A stretch of DNA of 64,000 nucleotides from an uncultured Oscillospiraceae bacterium (GCA_947625285.1 CANQNS010000005.1:1-64000), one strand, 5' to 3'; positions 46,116 through 55,041 are shown, numbered from the stretch's first letter. The notes: a model not told the origin generated them from the letters alone. Numbers and translations are program-made.

Positions 46116-46209
46116 AAATAAATAACAAAATAAATTGGGGACTCTATAGGGGCTGTCAGCCCTGCACCTGCAAAAGCACGGAACAGTCAAGAATCTGTTC
46201 CGTGCTTTT
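46116..46209 (+). ncRNA. Possible small RNA, or 3' end of the upstream operon
   Basis: TTGATA (46079-46084) and TATAAT (46104-46109) stand 19 bases apart. The next 100 bases hold a GGGCT/AGCCC hairpin and end in a strong terminator: AAAAGCACGGAACAG (46172-46186) with CTGTTCCGTGCTTTT (46195-46209). There is no ORF. The spacer is long, so the promoter is weak evidence; the terminator is certain. Confidence 0.35.
46172..46209 (+). terminator. Intrinsic terminator
   Basis: A 15-bp stem, 8-nt loop, ending in TTTT. It ends the 45.1-46.1 kb operon or the small RNA noted above. Confidence 0.9.
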
Positions 46210-46298
46210 CACACCGCCGTTGGCGCGGAAGCGGCGCAGAAGGGAGTATGGGCCAACAATATAGCATAATCACAATGAAAGAAAGGTGGCGCCATACT

Positions 46299-46520
46299 AT
46301 GGCGAACAAGACCGCGAACGTGCTTGCCCGGGTGGGGCCGGAGGCGAAGCGTGAGGCCGAGAAAGTCATGCAGAAATTGGGTATCTCCGCGTCCATGGTG
46401 ATTGACCTACTGTACAACCAGATCATCCTTACCAAGAGTATCCCCTTCCCGCTGGCTCTGCCCCGCGAGCCGAAGGCGCGGGAAGAGATGACCGGTGAGG
46501 AGTTTTCCGCTATGATCTAA
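46299..46520 (+). CDS. RelB/DinJ-family antitoxin-like protein (73 aa), no toxin adjacent
   Basis: This short ribbon-helix-helix protein starts MANKTANVLARVGPEAKREA and continues MQKLGISASMVIDLLYNQII, the RelB/DinJ DNA-binding signature, with a C-terminal toxin-binding-type tail. AAAGGTGG lies ahead of ATG 46299. No RelE/YafQ-type gene follows: the next 90 bases are a promoter-like AT-rich gap and then an unrelated 57-aa ORF. It is thus an orphan antitoxin, possibly acting as a stand-alone repressor. Confidence 0.8.
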   Translation: MANKTANVLARVGPEAKREAEKVMQKLGISASMVIDLLYNQIILTKSIPFPLALPREPKAREEMTGEEFSAMI

Positions 46521-46613
46521 GAGTTAAGTTGACAACAGGTTATTTCGGTGTACCCTTGAAATTTTCAAAATCTCGTATTATTATAGCATAAAAGAATAAA
46601 GGAGGTATTTTCT

Positions 46614-46787
46614 ATGACTTATCCAGAGTATTTGAAGCACGCATGGAGTCTTTACTACAAGGCAGTCGATGCGGAGGGCGAGACTCGCAAATACTATCTT
46701 CAACAGGCGAAGAATGTATTAGGAAATGTCCCCAGTGGCTATGAGAACCGTGACGAGTTGTTGAGCAGAATCAATAGTATGTTGTAA
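46614..46787 (+). CDS. Small ORF (57 aa)
   Basis: A short frame starts MTYPEYLKHAWSLYYKAVD and ends LLSRINSMLStop, with a strong AAAGGAGG site 8 bases ahead and a hairpin terminator behind. Composition is normal for a soluble helical protein (QQAKNVLGNVPSGYENRDEL). I do not recognise the family. The ribosome binding site, codon pattern and terminator together make it a likely real gene. Confidence 0.65.
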   Translation: MTYPEYLKHAWSLYYKAVDAEGETRKYYLQQAKNVLGNVPSGYENRDELLSRINSML

Positions 46788-46802
46788 TTCGATATTCACG
46801 AA

Positions 46803-46832
46803 AGGCGGCCCTTTTGGAGCCGCCTGTTTATT
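46803..46832 (+). terminator. Terminator of the 57-aa ORF
   Basis: AGGCGGC pairs with GCCGCCT around 9 bases, then GTTTATTT. Confidence 0.75.
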
Positions 46833-46942
46833 TGTTAGTCAGGCAAAGAACTCACACCCGTATGAAAAATGGGTATGGTGCACAAATCGGTGCAATGTGA
46901 GGGACTTCTGGCGGCAAGATTATTCCATAATTGGTGCAAAAG

Positions 46943-46980
46943 CAAGAACACACCCCCCGGATAGCAGGGGTGTGTTCTTG
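46943..46980 (-). terminator. Original terminator of the split tRNA-Ser gene
   Basis: CAAGAACACACCCC (46943-46956) pairs with GGGGTGTGTTCTTG (46967-46980). It lies 44 bases beyond the 3' end of the tRNA fragment on the minus strand and is followed there by CTTTT. Confidence 0.6.
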
Positions 46981-47023
46981 TCTTGCTACACGGCTTACCG
47001 TTCTCCGGATAGACCGTGGAATG

Positions 47024-47079
47024 TGGCGGAAGCGGTGGGCTTTGGACCCACGAGACCCTGCGGTCTACCTGATTTCGAG
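47024..47079 (-). pseudogene. 3' half of a split tRNA-Ser(CGA) gene
   Basis: Read on the minus strand: anticodon loop CTCGAAA, 3' anticodon stem TCAGG, a type II variable arm (AGACC GCAG GGTCT), T stem GTGGG/CCCAC, acceptor CGCTTCC, then G and CCA. The matching 5' half is 9.8 kb away (56898-56939): acceptor GGAAGCG and anticodon stem CCTGA pair perfectly with this half. The T loop reads TCCAAAG, lacking the expected TTC, so the piece has started to decay. Confidence 0.9.
47071..47079. repeat. Left attachment core of the integrated element
   Basis: GATTTCGAG, the anticodon-loop sequence, repeated directly at 56898-56906. It marks the crossover site. Confidence 0.8.
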
Positions 47080-47080
47080 A

Positions 47081-47316
47081 AAGGAAAATCAGGGAAAAAG
47101 TTGATATAACCTCATATAAATTGATATATGCTCATGCCAAATTGCCCATAAATGTCAAAGCTTCACATATCGCGATATAATGTAACATATCATGGAAGGG
47201 ACAGGATTTCAACAATTTCACATGAATATAATAGTTTTGAGAATTGTTTGACAGAAGAAGTCATCTCTTATTAGTCTTAGGACGTGATAGATGGCCTGTC
47301 AACATGATTTGCCTTA
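47081..47316. other. Left end of the element, no gene
   Basis: This stretch is AT-rich and holds the arm-type repeat at 47103-47119 followed by related 10-base units to about 47138. Small palindromic TATCGCGATATAAT-like sequence lies near 47170. I see no coding frame. Confidence 0.6.
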
Positions 47317-50300
47317 TTATATCTGGTCGATCAATTCTGCGAATGGTTTGATTGCCCAAGGACGGTTATGATATATGATATCCCACATGTCGAGGCATGC
47401 CCTGCGGATCTGTAAATCCTCCTTTCCCTGATGAAACAACCGGGCGATGCATATGATAAGTTCATCAAAGCTATAGTATGTCGTTCCTGGAAGGAATAAC
47501 GCTTTTACGAATTCATGTATTACGTCAGTATAGGCGAGAATATCCCCGTCGTATTCCTTCAGATAGTTTATAAAATAATATGCCATGTGTCTCATATTGC
47601 CACGGGAAACCAGCTTAAGCAGGAATTCTTTATCTCTTTGGGGATCGATGAGTTTCTGATAAAATAGTTGATCCAGTTGTGGCAGATCATCACAAATGTC
47701 TATTAAGTGTTCTAGAATAACTTGGCTTTTCGCATGGTATGATGCAATATAAAAAGCCTGGACGGCTTGGTGGCAGACAACCTGTGACTGTGCAGTGGTT
47801 AACGGGAACCTCAATAAGCTATTCGACAGTTGCGGGTCGTTTGCTGCCAGGACTGTTATCATCTCAAGAGCACACTTGCTGAGATCAGTAATTTTAGATC
47901 GTGCTGCTGACAATAGTTTCCTGCGATAGTATGCTGGAGAATCCCAATAGATTCTTGACATAAGTTGCCATGCGTCATTGGCAGCAAGGGTGCGAATATC
48001 CCGCCTTAACAGCCGATTAAAGAGTTTTTTTGCAAAGTCTCTATCAGTATTATACCATGGAACGATGCAACGCATTGCAGAGAATAGAACGGCGGGATTT
48101 TCATCATCAACAGCAGACGCAGTTATTTCGCGAAAAGTTTCAAACAGTTCCGGGTGATTCCACAAAACGTCACTGATCGCGAATAACGCATAGCCTCTTG
48201 CACAGTTGATGGAACTCTGGCGTAAGTTATCACAGTTTGCAACCTCTTCATCAATTGTACATATTGGCAACTCATTTGGAAGCGGATCGGAATGATGTGC
48301 AGCGATATCAATTAATCCATTCAGAATGTCAGTAGGCCAGTCTTCCTGAGAACGGTGCTCTATAACTTGTGCATATGAGATGGCGACGTTTCGGGATGGG
48401 TTCTGACAGAATCGCCGCAGGATGTCACACGTCAAGTCAAGGGGGACATCTGGTGACTGAAGGCCGGTGAGCATCGCGTCAATAAAGGGCTCTGCGGTTC
48501 CATCTGGAAAGAGCAACGCCAAATTAGCAAAGCGAACGGGGTCTTGGCCTGCTGCACGAGATAAACTGCGGGCAAACATTTCCGGCGATGCTTCCGTCCC
48601 GTTCTCCCAGTCCATTCTTCCGGTTTTTGGCGGCTCCCTGCTCATGTCGGCTATCAACTGCAGCCAGCTTTTGTCACTTAGATGATCGACATGAGGATCT
48701 ATCGGTGAGGAAATGAATTGAGCCATCCCATTTTGCGACAAATCATAAAGGCTTGTTCCCTTAGGGAATTTTCGCGTAAGGACATGGATCAGTTCCTTAG
48801 CGTAGTTTGACGTTCTGGATGGATCCAGAGCTGGCAAAAGAACTGACTGCAAATCACCCCAGAAAGAAATAGAGTAATAGCCGTTGCCTTCAACACGACT
48901 AGTTTCTATTCGATATTGAAGAATAGATCGCATTCTATCTACCGGCGGATGCCAGTAATAGATGAAATGCTCCATATGCTGGAATATATTGATGGAGCAA
49001 TAGGGTGAAAAACGCTCAAGGATGCGAACGCAGCAGGAAAGTTTAGTCTTTTCACGACTGAAGTCGTCAAATGCGTTGTTATCGAAATCAGATAGTATCC
49101 ATTCCAACGCTTGATCCGCATAATCGACTGGAAGGTTTTCTATTGCATGACCTTGTAGAGAGCGTTCCACGAATGAATTTGTACCGAGTTTTAAATATGA
49201 CAGAAATTCGTCGGGTTGCTCCCTAGCTTGCCAACACAATGCAGATTCAATTATGTAAACTAAATCTTGTTCTACTGTATGATGATAATGCCGGGGACTC
49301 CATATATCACTCATATAATGGGTAATACCGTCGTTCGTTGTAGCTGCCTGTATTACTGATGGGAGTAATTCGGTGATGATCTCATTTGACCATTGCTCTG
49401 CAAAAGTCTTCAGTTTTTTCTCATCTGGAAGATGTATATAGGATCGTTGCTGTTGTTCTAGAGACACTAATGCGTTTAACATAGGGAGAGCACATGGTGA
49501 TTCTTGCTCAATAGCTTGATATAGCTCAAATCCATGCTGCAGCAATCCGCCATTTTTTGATAATAGTTTCTGAAGTATCACAAGTGCTTCGCCAGGAGGG
49601 TTAGGGGACATCGAGCAGACGAGGCGATACAAATCCTGTTCTGCGAATTTATCAATTCCATGACGCCTAATTATACTGAGAACCAGTTTGGGCTGCTTTT
49701 GCGCGATAGAATGAAGCAACAGGCAGCCTTCTTCTGTCTGCCAGGCATAGTCAGGCTCTTGTGCGGCAAGAGTGCGTATAAAGCCGGGATGACCATTCAG
49801 CACCATGTTAACTAAATACTCATGCCAGTTTTCATTGGATAAATACCTGCTTATTAAACTCCACAGTGCATCAGTTTGCGTCTCTAATTGGCTGATCACT
49901 TCAAATACACAGCACTGAAAATAGTAGCGGATGCACGAGGCATTCAGGACGCTTTCAGCTTCCACTGAAAATGTGGATAAGTCTTCGTCGGCTAAAGTCT
50001 GTAGGAGCATGAGAAATTGATATCGGATATCAGGGGTCTGCTTATCTGGATTATTGAATATATCAGGAAGATGCTGGTCGCCGGTATAGATCCTATCTAT
50101 ATACTGTTCTACGGAGAAAAAATCAAAGAAGCTTTGATGAACAAAAGAGATGCTGTTGCTTGTTATTTGAAGAACACCTTGGGATGCTAGCGCATTGATA
50201 ATTTCATATTCGTCATGAAATGCTGTAGCAGGAAGTGACAGCGCCGCCCTTTTCTGCATGATAGAAATAATGTTATCCCGACACGCATCGATTTTATCCG

Positions 50301-51795
50301 ATGAGAACCCGACTTCTATACAGTTCTTCTTGACCTGTTCCCACCATTTGCGCATTAACTGCTGGAAACTACTGATCAGTGGTTTCGCTTCTGCAGTAAG
50401 TCTATCCCATATATAGAGGTTGGATGGAGTCTGTAGCAATGATTGAAGTCTAGGTGTCAGGGATTTATAGGAACTTCCGATGATACGTTCGACGTTTTCT
50501 GGGGAAAGAAGGTCCACCGTGATTTTTTCCCACTGTCTGCCGCCTTCCTTCTCGTTTTCAAATAGGTTATGTATAGTAGGGTCTGTCTCATAATCAAATG
50601 AACGGACGACAAATATGCAACTGATCTGTCCGCCCTGAAACTGATTTATATGGTTTGCCTGACGAATCATTTCTTTACAGACTTCCAAAGCGATTGATGA
50701 GCTTTTGTTTGCCCAACGTAGCGAGTCAAGTTGATCAAAGATAAGAACGCACGGCTGTCCACCGGCGAGGTTATATATACTTACAACTGGAGAACAAGGA
50801 AGTCCCAGAACATTCTTTCCATAATGGTCTGCAAATTGAGTAGGCTGTAGTTGATCAAGACGCAAAGCCAGATAAATAATTTTTTCTCTTTCAAGTGAAT
50901 CTAGCAGTTCATGTATACAGCCGCTCTTTCCTGAGCCAGCTTTTCCCAAAAGTAAAACAGACATGCCTGTATGGATATGATAAAGAAGTTGCTCTGTTTC
51001 GCTACGATGAAATACTGTTGAACGGATAGGAGAATAGCTGGCACAATATAGTTGGTTAAGTGTACGTATTCTTGTCAATATTCGCTCGTCATGTATCACT
51101 GGCCTCTGATGGTAGCCTTTACTCTCTAACCATGATATTACTTCTTTAGCGTTGATTGGTCTGCCCCAACGTTCGTCATCATTTGCGAATTCTCCTAGTA
51201 AAATTAGTATGGCTTGTGGTGTTTGGACGGCCTCCTTAAAGAATAATAACTCGATAATTGCTTCTGTTTTGCGTGTGTATTCGAGACTGTCCGGAACCAG
51301 ATCAAAGTAGCACTTTGAAAGAAGACTATACGTAAGCTGGTCGTTTTCGTCAAAGTGGCTATTAATTTTATTCCACCAGTGCCGAAGCTTCGTATTTGTT
51401 AACTGATAAGTAATAAAGTCGTCAATACTTGAGTTTTCCCGAGCACGGTTACATAAACTGTCTAACTCATCGTAGGGGAGGGGTGAAACAAAGTGATATT
51501 TGCAATTACTTCCACGCTGCACATGGGACATTGCAATTTGGAAAACAGAGTATACGTCCAGGTCGCCAGGACGCCAGTGGTCTTGCATACCGTTAGAAGC
51601 TTTGCACTGATAATACTCGCGCTCACCATCTACAGTAGTTGTGATGAATTCGACTCCACGGCCCTCATCACCAAGTGGTTCTACTTCTATAGAGGAAAAT
51701 CGCTCCTGGATCAAATCTACCAATAATCCAGCAAAGAAGCGATTCTCATATCTATTACCACATTTGTCTGCCCGTCCGCCTTTCTCTAACGACAT
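47317..51795 (-). CDS. Large endonuclease-NTPase (antiviral STAND/Avs-like) protein, 1492 aa
   Basis: An N-terminal restriction-endonuclease-like domain (about 15-180) has GRGVEF (45-50) and YYQCKAS (61-67), fitting the (D/E)..QxK nuclease signature of Mrr/Cap4-type domains. A P-loop NTPase follows with Walker A GKAGSGKS (284-291) and Walker B VLIFDQLDSLRW (350-361), then VRSFDYETD. The remaining roughly 900 residues are helical and repeat-like, with no motif I can name. Nuclease, STAND-type ATPase and long repeat sensor is the architecture of Avs-type phage-sensing proteins; whether this belongs to a known Avs type is undecided. GAGGGG precedes ATG 51795, which overlaps the 293-aa gene by 10 bases. 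Confidence 0.8.
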   Translation of the reverse strand: MSLEKGGRADKCGNRYENRFFAGLLVDLIQERFSSIEVEPLGDEGRGVEFITTTVDGEREYYQCKASNGMQDHWRPGDLDVYSVFQIAMSHVQRGSNCKYHFVSPLPYDELDSLCNRARENSSIDDFITYQLTNTKLRHWWNKINSHFDENDQLTYSLLSKCYFDLVPDSLEYTRKTEAIIELLFFKEAVQTPQAILILLGEFANDDERWGRPINAKEVISWLESKGYHQRPVIHDERILTRIRTLNQLYCASYSPIRSTVFHRSETEQLLYHIHTGMSVLLLGKAGSGKSGCIHELLDSLEREKIIYLALRLDQLQPTQFADHYGKNVLGLPCSPVVSIYNLAGGQPCVLIFDQLDSLRWANKSSSIALEVCKEMIRQANHINQFQGGQISCIFVVRSFDYETDPTIHNLFENEKEGGRQWEKITVDLLSPENVERIIGSSYKSLTPRLQSLLQTPSNLYIWDRLTAEAKPLISSFQQLMRKWWEQVKKNCIEVGFSSDKIDACRDNIISIMQKRAALSLPATAFHDEYEIINALASQGVLQITSNSISFVHQSFFDFFSVEQYIDRIYTGDQHLPDIFNNPDKQTPDIRYQFLMLLQTLADEDLSTFSVEAESVLNASCIRYYFQCCVFEVISQLETQTDALWSLISRYLSNENWHEYLVNMVLNGHPGFIRTLAAQEPDYAWQTEEGCLLLHSIAQKQPKLVLSIIRRHGIDKFAEQDLYRLVCSMSPNPPGEALVILQKLLSKNGGLLQHGFELYQAIEQESPCALPMLNALVSLEQQQRSYIHLPDEKKLKTFAEQWSNEIITELLPSVIQAATTNDGITHYMSDIWSPRHYHHTVEQDLVYIIESALCWQAREQPDEFLSYLKLGTNSFVERSLQGHAIENLPVDYADQALEWILSDFDNNAFDDFSREKTKLSCCVRILERFSPYCSINIFQHMEHFIYYWHPPVDRMRSILQYRIETSRVEGNGYYSISFWGDLQSVLLPALDPSRTSNYAKELIHVLTRKFPKGTSLYDLSQNGMAQFISSPIDPHVDHLSDKSWLQLIADMSREPPKTGRMDWENGTEASPEMFARSLSRAAGQDPVRFANLALLFPDGTAEPFIDAMLTGLQSPDVPLDLTCDILRRFCQNPSRNVAISYAQVIEHRSQEDWPTDILNGLIDIAAHHSDPLPNELPICTIDEEVANCDNLRQSSINCARGYALFAISDVLWNHPELFETFREITASAVDDENPAVLFSAMRCIVPWYNTDRDFAKKLFNRLLRRDIRTLAANDAWQLMSRIYWDSPAYYRRKLLSAARSKITDLSKCALEMITVLAANDPQLSNSLLRFPLTTAQSQVVCHQAVQAFYIASYHAKSQVILEHLIDICDDLPQLDQLFYQKLIDPQRDKEFLLKLVSRGNMRHMAYYFINYLKEYDGDILAYTDVIHEFVKALFLPGTTYYSFDELIICIARLFHQGKEDLQIRRACLDMWDIIYHNRPWAIKPFAELIDQI

Positions 51796-52667
51796 AGTTT
51801 CCCCTCTTTTTCTAAAGATTCAATGATAGGCTCCCAAAATGCTCTATAAAGCTTTATGACTATGCTCACTGACTCCAGCTCAAGAAGCTGGCAGATATAG
51901 GAAGGTGTGGAGTTGTCTTCCTCTATGAGATGATGAGCTTTGAGCTTTCGGATATCTTTATCGCCAATACCAAGGCCGGCCAAGTATTCCGCTGAGTTTA
52001 TAACGAAGCATCCAGTCAAATGCGTATAAAGGATGTAAAAATCAATATTTCTTCGCTGCGAGATCGCCTTCAGATATCTCTGTATGAACTTAATAAGGTA
52101 ATGGCTGTCTGGGAGAGAATCAATTTCTTTTCTTACATCCATCGATGTCTGAAGTGGGGTTCCATCTGTTGCGATCACATAGGAAGGCCTATAAATCGTA
52201 CGGTCGCGGATATAACATATCTTTTCGTAAAGAAGAGGCGATCCTTGCACGACAAACGTATCCCATAACAGCTTTTCAAGTGGATCCTGTTCATCGGGAC
52301 CACGTTTCCGCATTCTCTTACAGTGATTCCTAATTCCACTGTGGCCGATCAGTGTTGATAGATCTTGCTCTAGTTCTTTTTGGCTTTCCCAGGTTTCAGG
52401 CAATTCATCTTCTGAATTCAGTTTGACAGGGTCGACGGGGACGTACCCCTTCCTTATTTCCTTGCTTATTTGATTTGTTAATACCATATATGAGGTCATG
52501 ATATTGTATACAGCATAATATGTCTGGATGGCCTTGGAATATCTAAACGCGCCGTATCGATGCCGTTTTGCCGCTTTTTCTGCAAGGGAGAGTTCGGCAA
52601 TACCAATTATTGCTTTGTTGATCGCCAAAGCGGCACAAGCAAGATCGTGAGGTCTATCAGTGCACAT
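51786..52667 (-). CDS. Unknown partner protein (293 aa) of the nuclease-NTPase operon
   Basis: The protein starts MCTDRPHDLACAALAINKAI. It is largely helical, with an N-terminal helical bundle (AFRYSKAIQTYYAVYNIMTS) and basic patches (IRNHCKRMRKRG). There is no signal peptide and no nuclease or ATPase motif I can identify. It precedes and overlaps the 1492-aa gene by 10 bases, so the two are translated as a unit and very likely act together. The N-terminal bundle recalls HEPN-like or MNT-partner folds, but no RX4-6H motif is evident. GGTGG lies ahead of ATG 52667. Confidence 0.7.
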   Translation of the reverse strand: MCTDRPHDLACAALAINKAIIGIAELSLAEKAAKRHRYGAFRYSKAIQTYYAVYNIMTSYMVLTNQISKEIRKGYVPVDPVKLNSEDELPETWESQKELEQDLSTLIGHSGIRNHCKRMRKRGPDEQDPLEKLLWDTFVVQGSPLLYEKICYIRDRTIYRPSYVIATDGTPLQTSMDVRKEIDSLPDSHYLIKFIQRYLKAISQRRNIDFYILYTHLTGCFVINSAEYLAGLGIGDKDIRKLKAHHLIEEDNSTPSYICQLLELESVSIVIKLYRAFWEPIIESLEKEGKLCR

Positions 52668-52698
52668 TCTTTCACCACCTAGTTCAAACTACATCTTG

Positions 52699-53286
52699 TC
52701 ACATGGAATATGTATCGGTTAACTGCTGTAGGATAACTGCTTTGTCCATATGTATCCCCAGCTGCTTCAGATCAATGGGCTCAGTTCCCATCACGGCAAG
52801 GAAGCGCTGAAGATCCTGGTAGACGCTTTGCAGAATGGCGAGCTTTGATGTTTGCGTCAAAAGAAGCGACAGGCGGAAGACATCGTTTTTGTGCTTGCGG
52901 ATATCACGGGAGTCTATGGCTTCGCCCGTATTCTTGCGGCGGGTGAGATCAAGCCATGCTTTCGCTTTGAACAGGATGAGCTGTTTCGCGCCTACGATGG
53001 GGACGCCATCCACAACGTGTTTGCCGGAGAGAAGAAGCTGATAATAATCATCATCTAACAAAATGGCGGACAAACTGGACAGGTCATCATCCAGCGGCAT
53101 CGGGGTCAGGACGGCATCCTCCGGCAGAGAAATAGCGTCCGGCTTGCGACTGAACAGCTCGATCATATAGGTGTACTCCCGGCTACGGGGGTGGGTAAAG
53201 CGGTAATACTGCGGCTGGCCGTTGCTGCTGCGCAATGATGGCAAATTGGGCGCTGTAGCCGGCGAGCCATTCTTTAAATCTCTCAA
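52699..53286 (-). pseudogene. AbiEii-like nucleotidyltransferase toxin, N-terminally truncated
   Basis: The 195-residue frame matches the C-terminal two thirds of AbiEii/nucleotidyltransferase-type proteins (YYRFTHPRSREYTYMIELFS, SSLSAILLDDDYYQLLLSGK, LILFKAKAWLDLTRRK, DSRDIRKHKNDVFRLS). The front part of the family, with the GG(T)-x-D-x-D nucleotidyltransferase site, is missing. The preceding bases in another frame (RFKEWLAGYSAQ) look like leftover gene sequence, so a deletion plus frameshift is likely. The only start in frame is TTG 53286, overlapping the upstream stop. It should be catalytically dead. Confidence 0.7.
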
Positions 53287-54245
53287 ATCCGGTGACTATC
53301 CCGCAATGCCTCCTTGAGAAGAATATCTACAGACTGTTCTACACGCACATCGTTTGTATCGCTCAAACTGGCAGCGAGGGAGAGAGGGTCAACGTATAGG
53401 CTTCCGCTGACCAGTCTGGGATCGTATTTCCAAAACTCGACGGCACATTGCTTTGCGGCGTCCACCAATAGTGCGCTCTTCGTAGCGATCGATTTCTCCT
53501 GCACGACAGTTCCCCAGGTCTCCACAAATGGTGGAGTGATAAACGCCTGTTCGGAAAGGGCGCTTAGTCCGGCTGAAAACACATCTTTCGGAAGCTCGGC
53601 GCGGTCAATATACATAGTCTTTCGCACCGGAGATATCAGATGGGAAAGAGCGGTCTGGTATAGTGCCCTTGGCGTTAAGTCTGAGCTGAGAAGGATCTGC
53701 ACTCCTTGGATGCTTCGGTTCAACAGTCCTGCTTGTACAAGTTGCTGCGCGGCGCGGGACATGGTCATTGCGGAGTAGCGGAATCGCTTTGTCATATCGC
53801 TGAGAAAGATCGGCTTATTGCCGCCAAGGATAAATGCGAAAAGCAGCATCTGTGCGGAGGGAAGCAGCTTATCTATCGGTTCTGGGGCAGCTTCAACATC
53901 ATTTCTCTCGGAGAGGATGGCGCCAAGAAAAGGAAGATAAAGCTGCTTCCCAGGCACCACAAAAGGGATCTTTTCCGCGATGAGTGAACTCTTCCGCTGA
54001 CGGCTAAGGGCGGGCAGTTCCAACACGACTGGCCAGGGACAGATAGTCCCTAGCCGGGCGATGTGCTTTTTGATGATGCCGACCGTTCCCAATTCACCGA
54101 CAGGCGTAAGGAAGAGAACGCGGCGATCCCCCAATTCTGCGCTTTCAAAAGAATAGGAGCTGGCCAGGTAAAAAGGAAGTTCCGCCGCTCGTTCCCATTT
54201 GCTGCGATGGACAGGAATGCCCAGTGTCTGCGTGATATAATCCAT
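53283..54245 (-). CDS. Antitoxin-type regulator of the AbiE-like pair (320 aa)
   Basis: The protein starts MDYITQTLGIPVHRSKWERA. A winged-helix-like segment in the middle (LFAFILGGNKPIFLSDMTKR, RYSAMTMSRAAQQLVQAG) suggests DNA binding, and the gene sits directly before the toxin-like frame, as AbiEi-type antitoxins do. ATG 54245 has GGAG 8 bases ahead; the frame runs 11 codons further upstream without a site. Its promoter carries palindromic TTAAC/GTTAA and CTTAACTTAA/TTAAGTTAAG repeats, fitting autoregulation. Confidence 0.65.
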   Translation of the reverse strand: MDYITQTLGIPVHRSKWERAAELPFYLASSYSFESAELGDRRVLFLTPVGELGTVGIIKKHIARLGTICPWPVVLELPALSRQRKSSLIAEKIPFVVPGKQLYLPFLGAILSERNDVEAAPEPIDKLLPSAQMLLFAFILGGNKPIFLSDMTKRFRYSAMTMSRAAQQLVQAGLLNRSIQGVQILLSSDLTPRALYQTALSHLISPVRKTMYIDRAELPKDVFSAGLSALSEQAFITPPFVETWGTVVQEKSIATKSALLVDAAKQCAVEFWKYDPRLVSGSLYVDPLSLAASLSDTNDVRVEQSVDILLKEALRDSHRI

Positions 54246-54276
54246 GACAGTGCTCCATTTAACTTGGATTAGCAAC

Positions 54277-54318
54277 ATCTTAACTTAACAAATGTTAAAT
54301 GTCAATGCTTAAGTTAAG
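54277..54318 (-). promoter_or_regulatory. Promoter with nested palindromes ahead of the antitoxin-type gene
   Basis: Minus strand TTGACA (54305-54300), 17-bp spacer, TAAGAT (54282-54277). TTAAC-AAAT-GTTAA (54285-54298) fills the spacer, and CTTAACTTAA (54279-54288) with TTAAGTTAAG (54309-54318) brackets the promoter. Confidence 0.65.
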
Positions 54319-55041
54319 TTTAGGCATTCGCCATATGAGGTTGAAAGGATATCAGCTGTAGACCGCCTTGTGATACGTTTCCAGAATATACTGCTTTCGG
54401 GAATCCTTGATACTGGCTGGTGATCTCTGGGACGCAAACGGGGATGTCCAGAGCAATGGTGATGCCCTTGAGTGAGTGGCCGAGAACAGTCCCGAGTTAG
54501 GTAATCGCTGGTGAGTTCATGCATGTTGGTGGCGGCAGACCGGCGCAGGTCATGAAAACGGATCTTCCGAAATTGCAGTGACTCCAACAGCAGAGGAAAG
54601 TGCTCCGATAAGTGAGAAACGCTGTATGGCTGTCCGTCTGGCTGGGTTATAAGGAGGCCCGAGGCACTGTTCCCACCACGCATTTCCACCTGCCTGACGA
54701 AATATGGATAGGCAAGGTCGGTGATAGGCAATGTGCGATAGGAGGTGCTTGTCTTGGGCGGAGCGAGTATGCTGCCGGGACGCTTTCGCTCCGCACAGCA
54801 TGCCAACTGCTGCGACACGGTGAAGCAATGCTTTTCCAAATCGATGTCCTGTATCTGAAGACCATATATCTCGCCGCGGCGCAGACCGTATAGTGCTGCC
54901 AGCATGACGATAAAATGCATCTACGGATCGGAAACGGCATCCAAGAGGTTCTATATTTCGGCGATCGAGTGTGCCAGGCTTGTGGGTGGGAACGTGGTTT
55001 TCGTCCTTTTTGTTCTTTACTTGACGTGGTTGAATGCTCAT
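54309..55041 (-). pseudogene. Tyrosine integrase, C-terminal remnant with frameshifts
   Basis: Catalytic-domain pieces are recognisable: LAALYGLRRGEIYGL (first Arg) and FRKIRFHDLRRSAATNM (H-x-x-R). The frame is broken. Before MHFIVML there is a TAG, and the preceding sequence (KKDENHVPTHKPGTLDRRNI) lies in another frame. After the H-x-x-R box the expected VLGHSLKGITIALDI appears in a shifted frame, and the catalytic Tyr is not seen (DIPVC where DIYSH is usual). The N-terminal DNA-binding part is absent. It is the likely enzyme that inserted the element, now inactive. Confidence 0.85.

Noticed and set aside
51786..52667. HEPN assignment for the 293-aa partner protein
   Set aside because: The RNH string does not give the R-x4-6-H spacing in a suitable helix, so it is left as unknown.
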